Source: Ancylobacter sp. Lp-2 (GTDB lineage Bacteria; Pseudomonadota; Alphaproteobacteria; Rhizobiales; Xanthobacteraceae). From it: DNA of 64,000 nt. Below the pieces are notes generated by a model. That model searched no databases and was not told where the DNA came from. It was given only the letters and a program-made list of their open reading frames with translations. Location of the stretch: contig NZ_JAJALI010000001.1 of NCBI RefSeq assembly GCF_020523795.1, positions 124,001-188,000 on the forward strand, read 5' to 3'. Both the position numbers and the translations under genes were made by a program. Shown here piece after piece: positions 16,413 to 24,746 of this stretch (position 1 is the stretch's first letter; each line of letters begins with the position of its first letter).

Positions 16413-17174
16413 TCATGCCTTTATTTTCTTAAATATGAACTCCGGCAAGTGGCGAATGACCGACATGATCATGCGCCAGATCGCGCGCACATAGACAACG
16501 TCACGCTTCTTGGCGAGCGCGACGCTTACGGCATCGGCGACCTCCTCGGGCTGGGCGGTCAGGATGGGCGGTAGTTTCAGCTTCGCGGTCATGCGGGTGG
16601 CCACGAAGCCCGGCTTTACTGTCACGATACGGACCGAGGAGCGCGACAGCCGCGCCCGAAGACCGGAGAGAAACGCAGTAAAACCAGCCTTGGCCGATCC
16701 ATAGACATAGTTCGAGGCGCGCCCGCGCTCGCCCGCGACCGAGCTGATGCCGACGATCACTCCGCTGCCACGGACCTCGAAGCGGAGGGCGACAAGCCCG
16801 ACGAGAAGGGACGGCGCGACATAATTGGTCTCCATGACCAGCCGCGCCGCCGCCGGATCGTTGGCCGAGGTCAGGTTGTCGCCGAGCAGGCCAACCACGC
16901 ACACGGCGATATCCGGCAGCCTCGGCAAGCGGTCGAGAAGGGCCGCATGGGTATCGAGGGCCAGGATGTCGAACGTCACGATAGTGACCTGCACCCGATA
17001 GCGCAGACGAATGTCCTGCGCATCCGCCTCGATGCGGGCGGCCTCGCGCGTCGTCAGGATCAGGTCCCCGCCCGCAGCGGCATGGCGGCGGGCTATGGCG
17101 CTCCCGATATCAGAGGTGCCACCGACCACCAGCATGAGCGCTCCAGTCCTGCGGGAGCCCGTGAATGCATTCAT
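16413..17174 (-). CDS. Short-chain dehydrogenase, DprE2/NoeP-like
   Basis: 253 residues. The N-terminal dinucleotide motif VVGGTSDIGSAIARR is followed by the SDR catalytic Ser (VGISSVAGERGR) and YGSAK Tyr-Lys pair. The C-terminus is basic and partly hydrophobic (RMIMSVIRHLPEFIFKKIKA), suggesting membrane association as in DprE2. DprE2 reduces decaprenylphosphoryl-2-keto-ribose to decaprenylphosphoryl-arabinose, completing the epimerisation begun by DprE1. Its start overlaps the DprE1-like stop as ATGA, supporting a joint enzyme. Homologues in Azorhizobium (noeOP) serve Nod-factor arabinosylation. Assignment is firm at the family level; the sugar and lipid are inferred. Confidence 0.8.
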   Translation of the reverse strand: MNAFTGSRRTGALMLVVGGTSDIGSAIARRHAAAGGDLILTTREAARIEADAQDIRLRYRVQVTIVTFDILALDTHAALLDRLPRLPDIAVCVVGLLGDNLTSANDPAAARLVMETNYVAPSLLVGLVALRFEVRGSGVIVGISSVAGERGRASNYVYGSAKAGFTAFLSGLRARLSRSSVRIVTVKPGFVATRMTAKLKLPPILTAQPEEVADAVSVALAKKRDVVYVRAIWRMIMSVIRHLPEFIFKKIKA

Positions 17175-18496
17175 AGGTCGAGCCTTTGCGACAGGAGAGA
17201 TGAGAAGCGCCGCAACGGATCGAGGCGGGCACGCACGGCGCGAAAGGCATCAACCTCCTCGTACCCGGCCAAGATACTCGGCCCGCCGCGGGCATCCTTG
17301 GCCAGATAAAGCCGGCCTCCATGCGCTGCGACCACCCGATCCAGATCGAGCAGCAGATTAAAGGTGTCGGCGCACACCGGAAAGTCGAGCGCCAGCGTGT
17401 AACCCTCGCGCGGGAACGAAAGCGAGGCGGGACGCTGCAAGGCAGCCCCAAACAGCTTCAACACTGCAAGAAACGACCCCACTCCCGCCGCCGCGACACG
17501 CGAGAGTATGGCGCGCAGGCCGGTGCGGCTTGACGCCATCGGCAGCACGAACTGGTACTGCACGAAGCCATCACGCCCATAGAGCCGGTTCCAGTTGCCG
17601 ATGGTGTCGAGCGGATAAAAATAGGAAAACAGCGTCACCAGGCGATCGCCGGGGCGCCCGCGACGGTAATAGGCCGCGTTGAATGCCGAGACGGAGTAGC
17701 GGTTCAGCATCAGGGCCGGCGGCGAGAACGGCAGCGACATTTTCTGACGCCAAGTCGTCGCGAAGGCGCGCCCCGCCCTCCCGGCCGGCAGTTCGTCCCT
17801 CCCCAGATGCTCTCCCAGCATCACCAGCGAGCGCCCTAGCCTTGCTCCCGTCGACAGGCAATCGATCCACGCCACCGAATAGCTAGCGGCACCGTTTGCC
17901 TCGAACAGGTCCATCGCCACGTCGAGATCGGCTGCCTTCTCCACCCGCTGCCACACCAGATCCGTCTCGATCCGCCGCATGAAGAAGGCGACCCGGAAAA
18001 TAATCCCGGTCAACCCCATGCCGCCGAGCGTGGCGTTGAAGATGTCGGCTTCATCGATCGAAGAGCAACGCAACAGCCGGCCATCCGCAAGCGCTAGATC
18101 GATCCAATCCACATGATCACCAAACGAGCCGTCGACATGATGGTTCTTGCCATGAACATTCGCCGCCACCATGCCGCCGACCGTGACGAAACGGGTTCCC
18201 GGCGTAACCGGCACGAACCAGCCGCGGGGCAGAAAGAGATCGATGAGTTCCGACAGGAGCAGGCCCGCTTCGCAGACCAGCAACCCGGTTTCCTCGTCAA
18301 ACGCGACAAGCCGGTTCATCCGCCGCATATCTAGTACGCAGACGGCGTTGAGCGCGGCATCGCCATAGGCGCGGCCATTGCCCCGCCCAATGAGACTGGT
18401 CGCGTGGCCGATGCATGCCTGGACCTCCTCAACGGCGGCAGGCCTGGCGGGCACGGCTTCGATGCGCGGATAGCCTCCCCAGCCCGAGAGCATCAT
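17171..18496 (-). CDS. FAD-linked oxidoreductase, DprE1/NoeO-like
   Basis: 441 residues from the ATG at 18496, which overlaps the GtrA stop by ATGA. The FAD-binding loop IGRGNGRAYGD and the segment NVHGKNHHVDGSFG match the DprE1 family, as does FSYFYPLDTIGNWNRLYG followed by GFVQYQFVLP in the substrate-binding C-terminal half. DprE1 oxidises polyprenylphosphoryl-beta-D-ribose at C2. The gene is second to last in a four-gene set with overlapping ends (HAD-UbiA, GtrA, DprE1-like, DprE2-like). The lipid product would feed a glycosyltransferase, perhaps the neighbouring AT-rich membrane protein. Confidence 0.85.
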   Translation of the reverse strand: MMLSGWGGYPRIEAVPARPAAVEEVQACIGHATSLIGRGNGRAYGDAALNAVCVLDMRRMNRLVAFDEETGLLVCEAGLLLSELIDLFLPRGWFVPVTPGTRFVTVGGMVAANVHGKNHHVDGSFGDHVDWIDLALADGRLLRCSSIDEADIFNATLGGMGLTGIIFRVAFFMRRIETDLVWQRVEKAADLDVAMDLFEANGAASYSVAWIDCLSTGARLGRSLVMLGEHLGRDELPAGRAGRAFATTWRQKMSLPFSPPALMLNRYSVSAFNAAYYRRGRPGDRLVTLFSYFYPLDTIGNWNRLYGRDGFVQYQFVLPMASSRTGLRAILSRVAAAGVGSFLAVLKLFGAALQRPASLSFPREGYTLALDFPVCADTFNLLLDLDRVVAAHGGRLYLAKDARGGPSILAGYEEVDAFRAVRARLDPLRRFSSLLSQRLDL

Positions 18497-18954
18497 ATGG
18501 CATTCTCCGTCGTGGCCCTGGCCCGGGCCTCGGCTTTGACTCCGAAGACGAAACTCTTGTCCAGCTGGTATTTCAGCAGATACCCCACGGCCAGACCAAG
18601 CCCGCCGCCGACATACATCCCGGCACCGCCCGGATCGACCATCGAGCCGACGATCTCGGCCGACCAAAAGATGACGGTAGTGACGCCTCCCGTCGCGGTA
18701 TAGAGGGAGAACCTCCTGGCGTGATGGGCGGCCCCTCGCGAGGCATCGCGAAAGATGTAGTGCTTGTCCAGGACGTATTTCGCCACCAGGCCGGCGCCGG
18801 TGCCCACCACCAACGCCACGCCAAGTTCGACCCAGGCACTCAGCTGCAGCACTGCTAGGATCTGCAGCACGATCCATTGGCAGCAGAGATTGATGCTGGT
18901 CGCCAGCAGCGCGAACAGCGCATAGAGAGCGGCGATCGTCGTGGCGCGCGTCAT
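18493..18954 (-). CDS. GtrA-family membrane protein
   Basis: 153 residues with four predicted membrane helices: ~5-25, ~35-58 (ELGVALVVGTGAGLVAKYVL), ~82-105 and ~115-135 (GGGLGLAVGYLLKYQLD). DKHYIF and DKSFVF after helices 2 and 4 are the usual repeated GtrA signature. GtrA proteins are thought to help translocate polyprenyl-phosphate-linked sugars. It directly follows the UbiA gene (stop and ATG adjacent) and overlaps the DprE1-like gene, so it likely flips the ribosyl or arabinosyl lipid made by this operon. Confidence 0.85.
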   Translation of the reverse strand: MTRATTIAALYALFALLATSINLCCQWIVLQILAVLQLSAWVELGVALVVGTGAGLVAKYVLDKHYIFRDASRGAAHHARRFSLYTATGGVTTVIFWSAEIVGSMVDPGGAGMYVGGGLGLAVGYLLKYQLDKSFVFGVKAEARARATTENAI

Positions 18955-20364
18955 CTAGATGCTGATGGCAATCGCGCCGGAGCAGGCCGCGGCACTCAGA
19001 AGGCTTGTACGATCGGTCGCGGCGAACACCACGGGGTCGTCATGCATTTCGCCGCGCTGGGTGAGGAGCAAGATTCGACTGATCCAGAATAGCAGGATGA
19101 TGCAGATGACCCAGAGGCGATCCGGATACGTATAGAGTGCTCGCACGGCGTCGCTATTGAGATAGAGCGCCAGTACAAGCAAGGATACATAACCAGAAGC
19201 AGCCGACATGAACTGCAACGCCGGCAGATCGTTCAACCTGTAGGCACGGCCGACCGGATCCTTCCTGTCCTTGCCCAGGCGGTCGATCAGTTCCGAGCAT
19301 CGCTTGACCAGCGCCAGACAGAAGAAGATGAAGATCGCGAAAGCGATCAGCCAGGGCGACAGCACGATACCGGTCGCCACCGCTCCCGCCCACAGGCGAC
19401 TGCCATAGAGACAGGCAAGGACGACAACATCGACGAGCAGCTTCTTCTTCAGATGGAATGAATACGCGCAGGTTACCGCATAATATACGACAAAAACCTG
19501 AAGAAATGCGACAGGCAACAGCAGGGACAGGAGAATCGAGCAGGACAGTAACACGGGGCACAGGATCACGCCATGGAGAATGGGGATACGCCCGGACGCG
19601 AAGGCGCGGTCCTTCTTCCGGCTGTGAGCGCGGTCGCTCTTCAGGTCAAGCAGGTCGTTCAGGACATAGACGCTGGATGCGCCGAGACTGAAGCTGACGA
19701 AGGCAATGAGAACCGTCAGGAACTGGTCGAAGAATTGATGGGCCGCGATGGCGGGCACGAAGATCAGCGTGTTCTTCAACCATTGATGAATGCGAATACA
19801 GGACAGGTAATCCTTGAGCCGAAGATGCCTCAGGCAGATCGGCTCCGCATGCGGCGCCCAGGTGCGGATCTCCGCCAGATGGGCCGGACGCGCATCGGCG
19901 ACATAGACATTGCGAGCCTTGCGCCACACATACTTGTCCACCGGGGCATCGCCGATATAGTCGAACCCGCCTTCGCCGAAGGCATCGCACAGCGAACGCG
20001 CTTTGGCGCCACCGGCAAGATTGACCGTGCCTTGCGAACCGAAGACACCATCAAAGAGTCCGAGACAATCGGCGAGCGCCTGTGCGTAGCGTATGTCCGC
20101 GGCAGAAGCGAGATAGATCTTCCGGCCCTTTTCACGCTCCGCGCCGATGAAACTCAACACTTCTTCATTGAATGGCAAAGTATCGAACTCTATGACAGCC
20201 TCATCCGCAAGGCGTGACTTCAGAGCCGCCTTACCTCCCGGGAGCCCCACCAGAGATTTCAGTGCCTTGTACGGGGAAACAGAAAGCAAAACAAAGAAAG
20301 ATTCCAGCAAAAGGTCCGTACGAATAAGCGTTCCGTCAAGATCCACGACGAGAGGCGGATCCAT
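18955..20364 (-). CDS. HAD-like phosphatase fused to UbiA-family prenyltransferase (phosphoribosyl transfer to polyprenyl phosphate)
   Basis: 469 residues from the ATG at 20364, preceded by GGGAGG at 7 bases. Residues 1-~190 are a HAD domain: VVDLDGTLIRTD motif I, ASAAD motif II and YIGDAPVD motif IV. Residues ~200-469 are an UbiA membrane prenyltransferase: IHQWLKNTLIF, then VLNDLLDLKSDRAHSRKKDR with the NDxxDxxxDxxH-type metal motif. This architecture fits a bifunctional DPPR synthase and phosphatase: the UbiA half moves phosphoribose from PRPP to polyprenyl phosphate and the HAD half removes the 5-phosphate. In mycobacteria these are separate proteins. It is the first gene of the arabinosyl-lipid operon. 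Confidence 0.85.
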   Translation of the reverse strand: MDPPLVVDLDGTLIRTDLLLESFFVLLSVSPYKALKSLVGLPGGKAALKSRLADEAVIEFDTLPFNEEVLSFIGAEREKGRKIYLASAADIRYAQALADCLGLFDGVFGSQGTVNLAGGAKARSLCDAFGEGGFDYIGDAPVDKYVWRKARNVYVADARPAHLAEIRTWAPHAEPICLRHLRLKDYLSCIRIHQWLKNTLIFVPAIAAHQFFDQFLTVLIAFVSFSLGASSVYVLNDLLDLKSDRAHSRKKDRAFASGRIPILHGVILCPVLLSCSILLSLLLPVAFLQVFVVYYAVTCAYSFHLKKKLLVDVVVLACLYGSRLWAGAVATGIVLSPWLIAFAIFIFFCLALVKRCSELIDRLGKDRKDPVGRAYRLNDLPALQFMSAASGYVSLLVLALYLNSDAVRALYTYPDRLWVICIILLFWISRILLLTQRGEMHDDPVVFAATDRTSLLSAAACSGAIAISI

Positions 20365-20696
20365 AGGGCACCCTCCCTTCATTTTCACGGATACGTTGAT
20401 TGCACGTGTCGGACGAAGACTCATTGGACAGACGTCGATATACCGTAAGGTAAATCTACCTACGTGTGCGCCCCCAATCGGACCAACAGCCTTCCCGAAA
20501 TGTAGCCGGATTCGCCATTTTGGCGTAGGCGGAGCACATATTCGCTGCGACGAAACATTTTCGAGAAAACCGCACAGTTCTTGTCGGTTATCTGGCTTGT
20601 TGCTGGTTCTGTCGACACCGTGATCGGGCGCTCAAGGAAACAGGAAAGCGAGGCAACCGAACGATTGGAGGTTGCTCCATCCCCCTTTCCACCCAG
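20365..20696. other. Intergenic region upstream of the arabinosyl-lipid operon and downstream of the terminase gene
   Basis: About 330 bp and AT-richer than the neighbours. It should contain the promoter of the HAD-UbiA operon. A small inverted repeat (AGGTA-AATC-TACCT near 20448) and GCCATTTTGGC near 20515 are visible. I see no gene. Confidence 0.35.
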
Positions 20697-22169
20697 CTAT
20701 GTGCGTGCCTTGAAACTCCGCCCTTTCGGTCGCGGCAGGCTGGACGGGCGCGGGCGCGCGGAGGGCTCGGACTGACGCACAGGATTGAGCGGGCTGGTCC
20801 GGCGAGTGAGGTATTCGAGCGCCTGACTGGTGGAATCGACCTGGTCGTCATGACGGCCGTTCGGGAAGGCCAACAGCTCGTTGAGCCACTCGGCATACCA
20901 GGGCGCGTCGGTAGGTGCGTAGACTTGGCCCGATTTAAAGCGTGCCGACTGGGCGAGGAACCGCGCCTGCTTGTCGACATGCGGCTTCTTGAGCACCACC
21001 TGACGCTGGCCGGTGCGGCGCAGGTCCTGTGCGATCGCCCGCCCCATGTCACCATCTTCAATAATGGTCTGATCCACCTGCCAACGGCCGGCGAGGTTGG
21101 TGATCTCGCGGCGCAGATCGGGGACTTCGAAACGTCCGCGGACACGGTCCAGCAGGTAGAAGTCCAGCCCCTTAGCTCCCCAGACCGTCCCGACCGACCA
21201 GTCGGCGGTCTCCGAGAGCGTCGATGCAGTATCCCAACTTGCAATCACGAGGTCGAAGGAGGTCGGACGGTTGGCGTAGCTGCGCAGCCACTCGCGCTTG
21301 ACGATGTTGCCTTCGAGCGGCAGCGGTGTCTGCTGATACTGGCTGGAGAAAACAAGACTGCCTTGGGCGCGACGGATGCCCTCCAGGATGTGCAGCGGCT
21401 CACGGTCGGGATGCAGCACCTCTCCCGGTCGGCGCAGATGAACATCATGAGCATTGTCACTCAGCTGGTAGGTTTGCTCCTCTATGGCGATGGCCGGAAT
21501 GGACACGACCGCCCACTCGTCCTTTCCCAAGACATGGCCAACCAGATCATCCTCGTGCAGCCTTTGCATGATGATGACGATCGCGCCGGTGACCTTGTTG
21601 TTGAGGCGCGTACGCAGGGTATTGTCGAAGGCTTCGTTGACACGCCGGCGCTCCGCTTCGGACAGCGCATCGGTCGCCTTGATCGGATCGTCGATCAGGA
21701 TGACGTCGGCACCACGGCCAAGCAGAGAGCCCTCCATGCCGGCGGCATAGCGATAGCCATGCAGGGTCGTTGTCAACTCCAGCGTGCGCGGCGCCCTGCT
21801 GGCGAAGACGAGCTGCGGGAATGTGCGCTGATACCAATCGGTCAGCATGACCGTCTTGGTATCAGCGGCGAGCTTCTGGGCGAGATCCCTGGCGTAGGAT
21901 ACCGCCATGACGCGCTGGGTCGGGTCCTTGCCCATCAGCCAGGCGGAGAAGGCGACCGAAACAGTAATCGACTTCATCGAGCGTGGCGGGACGTTGACGA
22001 TCAGGCGGCGCACCTCACCGCGCGCCACCCGGGTCAGTTGCCAGCACAGATGCTCAATGTGCCAGTTGGGGCGATAGCGGATGCCGGGCTCGAGGGTGGT
22101 GAAGCTCTTCTCGACAAAGGCCGTCAGATCCTGACGAAGGAGGGCGCGGAATGTGGGAGCATCAGACAT
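20697..22169 (-). CDS. terL: Phage large terminase subunit
   Basis: 490 residues from the ATG at 22169, overlapping the DUF5681 stop by 8 bases. The ATPase half has an unusual Walker A (VNVPPRSMKS), Walker B VILIDDPIK and a coupling-type MQRLHEDDLVGHVL. The nuclease half has VIASWDTAS (first metal Asp) and GRHDDQVDSTSQALEYLTR at the C-terminus with the last acidic pair. These match alphaproteobacterial TerL proteins of the ParB-methyltransferase/DUF5681/terminase cluster. The C-terminal tail is basic and Pro/Arg/Ser-rich. No portal, capsid or tail genes follow, so it is a remnant or a cargo module. Confidence 0.85.
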   Translation of the reverse strand: MSDAPTFRALLRQDLTAFVEKSFTTLEPGIRYRPNWHIEHLCWQLTRVARGEVRRLIVNVPPRSMKSITVSVAFSAWLMGKDPTQRVMAVSYARDLAQKLAADTKTVMLTDWYQRTFPQLVFASRAPRTLELTTTLHGYRYAAGMEGSLLGRGADVILIDDPIKATDALSEAERRRVNEAFDNTLRTRLNNKVTGAIVIIMQRLHEDDLVGHVLGKDEWAVVSIPAIAIEEQTYQLSDNAHDVHLRRPGEVLHPDREPLHILEGIRRAQGSLVFSSQYQQTPLPLEGNIVKREWLRSYANRPTSFDLVIASWDTASTLSETADWSVGTVWGAKGLDFYLLDRVRGRFEVPDLRREITNLAGRWQVDQTIIEDGDMGRAIAQDLRRTGQRQVVLKKPHVDKQARFLAQSARFKSGQVYAPTDAPWYAEWLNELLAFPNGRHDDQVDSTSQALEYLTRRTSPLNPVRQSEPSARPRPSSLPRPKGRSFKART

Positions 22170-22617
22170 TGCCGCCACCGTCCTTCGCCTTGCGCGTACG
22201 GCCCTTGCCGGGCCCCCCTTCCTGTTTCGGCGGCTGAGGCTTCTGACCGCGGCGGGCGATGGCACGCTCGAGCAGCTCTGCGTCGTCGTCCGACAAATCC
22301 TCATCCTCGTGGCTCTCAGTACCCTCGTAGCGCTCGGCGCGATCGAGCAGTTTCTCGATCGCGCGGATATCGTCCTTGAGAGCTTCCTGAGCGAAGCGCA
22401 GGAGCAGAGCACGCCGAACCGTCACGATCTGCTTTTTCCGGTTCTCGCTAAGCTCCACGCTGCGGCCGAGTACTTCCTCAAACTCGGTCTTAAGATTGGA
22501 ATAGCCCTTCTTGCGACCGCCGGGATTGCCGCTGGTTCCCGGTGTGAAACGCGTGTGCTCCGGCGGCTTGCGGTAGCCGATCTCATAGTCGGTCTTGCTG
22601 TTCTTGCCCTTCGCCAT
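22162..22617 (-). CDS. DUF5681 domain protein (possible small terminase-like partner)
   Basis: 151 residues from the ATG at 22617; GGAG lies 8 bases upstream and an in-frame ATG at 22623 overlaps the previous stop. The N-terminus reads DYEIGYRKPPEHTRFTPGTS followed by GNPGGRKKG, the DUF5681 hallmark. A helical middle (FEEVLGRSVEL, RALLLRFAQEALK) precedes an acidic, then basic tail. These genes almost always precede a large terminase in Alphaproteobacteria and may encode a DNA-recognition partner. Here it overlaps the terminase start. Confidence 0.8.
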   Translation of the reverse strand: MAKGKNSKTDYEIGYRKPPEHTRFTPGTSGNPGGRKKGYSNLKTEFEEVLGRSVELSENRKKQIVTVRRALLLRFAQEALKDDIRAIEKLLDRAERYEGTESHEDEDLSDDDAELLERAIARRGQKPQPPKQEGGPGKGRTRKAKDGGGNV

Positions 22618-22622
22618 GACCA

Positions 22623-24050
22623 TCACTCCGAGCCGAGCGACGCGGGGATACGGCGACGGATGTGCTTCTCCGGTGCGACTTCCGTGATCGACTCGGGGTG
22701 GGGCATCGCCTGACGAGCATGAGCAAGCTCGGCGAAGGTCATATTGGTGGCGAGATGACGCGCCGTTCCACCCGACCACTGCTCCCAGCGAAGGATGGCG
22801 ACATCGACATAATGCGGGTCAAGTTCGATCACGCGGGCACGGCGCCCGGTCTTCGCCGCGGCGATGATCGTCGTGCCGGAGCCCGAGAAGGCATCAAGGA
22901 CGATGTCGTTGCGGTTCGACGCGTCGCGGATGGCATCGGCAACCAGCGCCACCGGCTTCGGCGTCGGGTGCAGTTCCAGTTCCTTGCGCAGGCTCGTGGC
23001 GCCCGGATAGGCCCAGACATTGGTGCGGTTGCGCCCGAACTTGCCCAGTTGGACATTGTTGATGTGCCCGGCACCCGGCTCCTTGAACACGAACACCAGT
23101 TCATGCTGGCTGCGATAGAGCGAGCCCATCGCGCCGGCGCCCTTGTCCCAGATGCAGAGGTTCTTGAGCTCCAGCCCGGCCTCTCCACCCGCCGCCAGCA
23201 TCTCGCCCATGTGGCGCCAATCCATGCAGGCGAAGTGCAGCCCACCCTCACGGCAGAAGGCTTTGCACATGGCGAGGAAAGAAGTCAGGAAGCGCACGAA
23301 CGCCGCCGCATCCATCTCGCCGACCGCCATGGGGAATTCACCATGGCGACGGCTGCCAACATGCTGTGTGATGCTGACATTATACGGCGCGTCGCTGATG
23401 CTCATGGCCGCGCGCTCACCATCCAGCAAGGCTTCGTAGGTGGCGGCCTCACGGGCGTCGGCGCAGATGATGCGGTGATCGCCGAGCACGAAGACATCGC
23501 CAAGACGGGACACCGGATCGGCCGAAGTTTCCGGGATCTCCTCGTCCTGCTCCACGGCGCCACCGGTGTCAGAGATCGTCTCGACCAGGCGATCGATCTC
23601 GGCCGAGGCAAAGCCCGTCACCGACAGATCGAACGAGAGATCGAGCGACAGGTCAATCTCAAGCAGGTCTTTGAACTCGAGCGCCAACAGCGTCTCGTCC
23701 CATCCCGCCTGCTCGGCGATCTTGTTGTCGGCCAGACGCAAGGCACGCTTCTGCGCCTCGTTCAAATGGCTGATGCGAACCACCGGCACAGTGGTGCGTC
23801 CGGCACTCTTGGCCGCCTCAAGGCGGCCATGGCCAGCCAGCAACGTACCATCGTCCTCAATCGTCAGCGGGATGACAAAGCCGAAGCTCTCGATCGAGCG
23901 CTTGATCTGCTCGATCTGCGCATTCGAATGCGTGCGGGCATTACGGGTGTACGATTTCACCGAGCCGATCGAAACCGTCTCGATCGTCAGCTGGAGGTCG
24001 TTATAAAGATTGTTAGAGGTCGGGAGGCCTTCTACGTCACTGCAGCTCAT
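22623..24050 (-). CDS. ParB-domain DNA methyltransferase (beta-class, DAPY variant)
   Basis: 475 residues from the ATG at 24050; a longer frame to 24239 exists but lacks conserved content. Residues ~15-110 form a ParB/Srx-like domain (VGSVKSYTRNARTHS, LLAGHGRLEAAKSAG, NEAQKRALRLADNKIAE). The methyltransferase half has motif IV as SDAPYNV in place of the usual DPPY, CMDWRHM, and motif I as LDAFSGSGTTI near the C-terminus, an order typical of beta-class N6A/N4C enzymes. It heads the cluster with DUF5681 and terminase. It probably methylates DNA to protect or mark the packaged genome; the recognition site is unknown. Confidence 0.85.
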   Translation of the reverse strand: MSCSDVEGLPTSNNLYNDLQLTIETVSIGSVKSYTRNARTHSNAQIEQIKRSIESFGFVIPLTIEDDGTLLAGHGRLEAAKSAGRTTVPVVRISHLNEAQKRALRLADNKIAEQAGWDETLLALEFKDLLEIDLSLDLSFDLSVTGFASAEIDRLVETISDTGGAVEQDEEIPETSADPVSRLGDVFVLGDHRIICADAREAATYEALLDGERAAMSISDAPYNVSITQHVGSRRHGEFPMAVGEMDAAAFVRFLTSFLAMCKAFCREGGLHFACMDWRHMGEMLAAGGEAGLELKNLCIWDKGAGAMGSLYRSQHELVFVFKEPGAGHINNVQLGKFGRNRTNVWAYPGATSLRKELELHPTPKPVALVADAIRDASNRNDIVLDAFSGSGTTIIAAAKTGRRARVIELDPHYVDVAILRWEQWSGGTARHLATNMTFAELAHARQAMPHPESITEVAPEKHIRRRIPASLGSE

Positions 24051-24497
24051 GGTTGCAAATCCAGGACAAGGATTGACCTCCGCATGAATGAACTCATGCA
24101 CATCGCCACGCTGGAGCGTGCCGATCGGAGGCAACCCACAAATGCCCTGAAGAACGTGCTGCTGTGAGTAGACGAACAAACGAAGACCATAGCCGCGGGC
24201 CACTGTCAACCGTGGCCGGTAGTCCGCGTCGATTCTCAATGAACTCCCGACAGGCTCACTGCAGCCCGCTGCAACTTAATGAGGAGAATTTTTCTCTGCT
24301 GATTTCCCTCAGAGCAGGGAAATGTCGGAGACCGGTTCGCAGGCGACCAGTTCCACCGCCAATCAGCTGCGAGCCGGGCCGTCAGGCATTGCTGATATCT
24401 TCCTGAAACGTCCGCCAACGCTCGACGCATCCTACCGTCGATTCGATCTGCAAGCGGCGTAGCTCCGTCACCCCTCGCCGGCCTGACTGTCGGGCCC
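24051..24497. other. Intergenic region between phage-type cluster and TTT-transporter operon
   Basis: About 450 bp. No gene is supported: the minus frame at 24236-24532 is rich in Pro/Arg and lacks a ribosome site. It marks the transition from the mobile gene cluster to the GC-rich catabolic region. Confidence 0.4.
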
Positions 24498-24737
24498 TCA
24501 GCAGGGGGCGGCACACGCAAGGGCGGTGACAAGGCGTGCCCCGTCCATGGCGCGGGCGATACGGTCCAGCGCCCGCCAGTCGAGTGAGCCGGTCTCCTCG
24601 CCGAAATAGACGGCCCAGGCGCGAGCGGGCACCGGCTCGCCGCTCATGTCAGCCTCGATGCACCGGGCGATCCGCGCCAGTTCGGACGGCGTGACGGCAA
24701 GGCCGTCGGGCGGTTCGTCAAGACAATCGGCGCACAT
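24498..24737 (-). CDS. Small hypothetical protein downstream of LVIVD gene
   Basis: 79 residues starting 9 bp after the LVIVD gene stop in the same direction. The sequence has CADCLDEPPDGLAV, LARIARCIEADMSGEPV and WRALDRIARAMDG, giving a short Cys pair and two amphipathic helices. I recognise no family. Codon composition matches the neighbours, and its position suggests it is the last gene of the TctC-TctB-TctA-LVIVD operon. Confidence 0.45.
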   Translation of the reverse strand: MCADCLDEPPDGLAVTPSELARIARCIEADMSGEPVPARAWAVYFGEETGSLDWRALDRIARAMDGARLVTALACAAPC

Positions 24738-24746
24738 GCGGCAATC

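Noticed and set aside
20697..24050. A complete prophage
   Set aside because: Only packaging-type and methyltransferase genes are present; no structural, lysis, integrase or tRNA-att features were seen.
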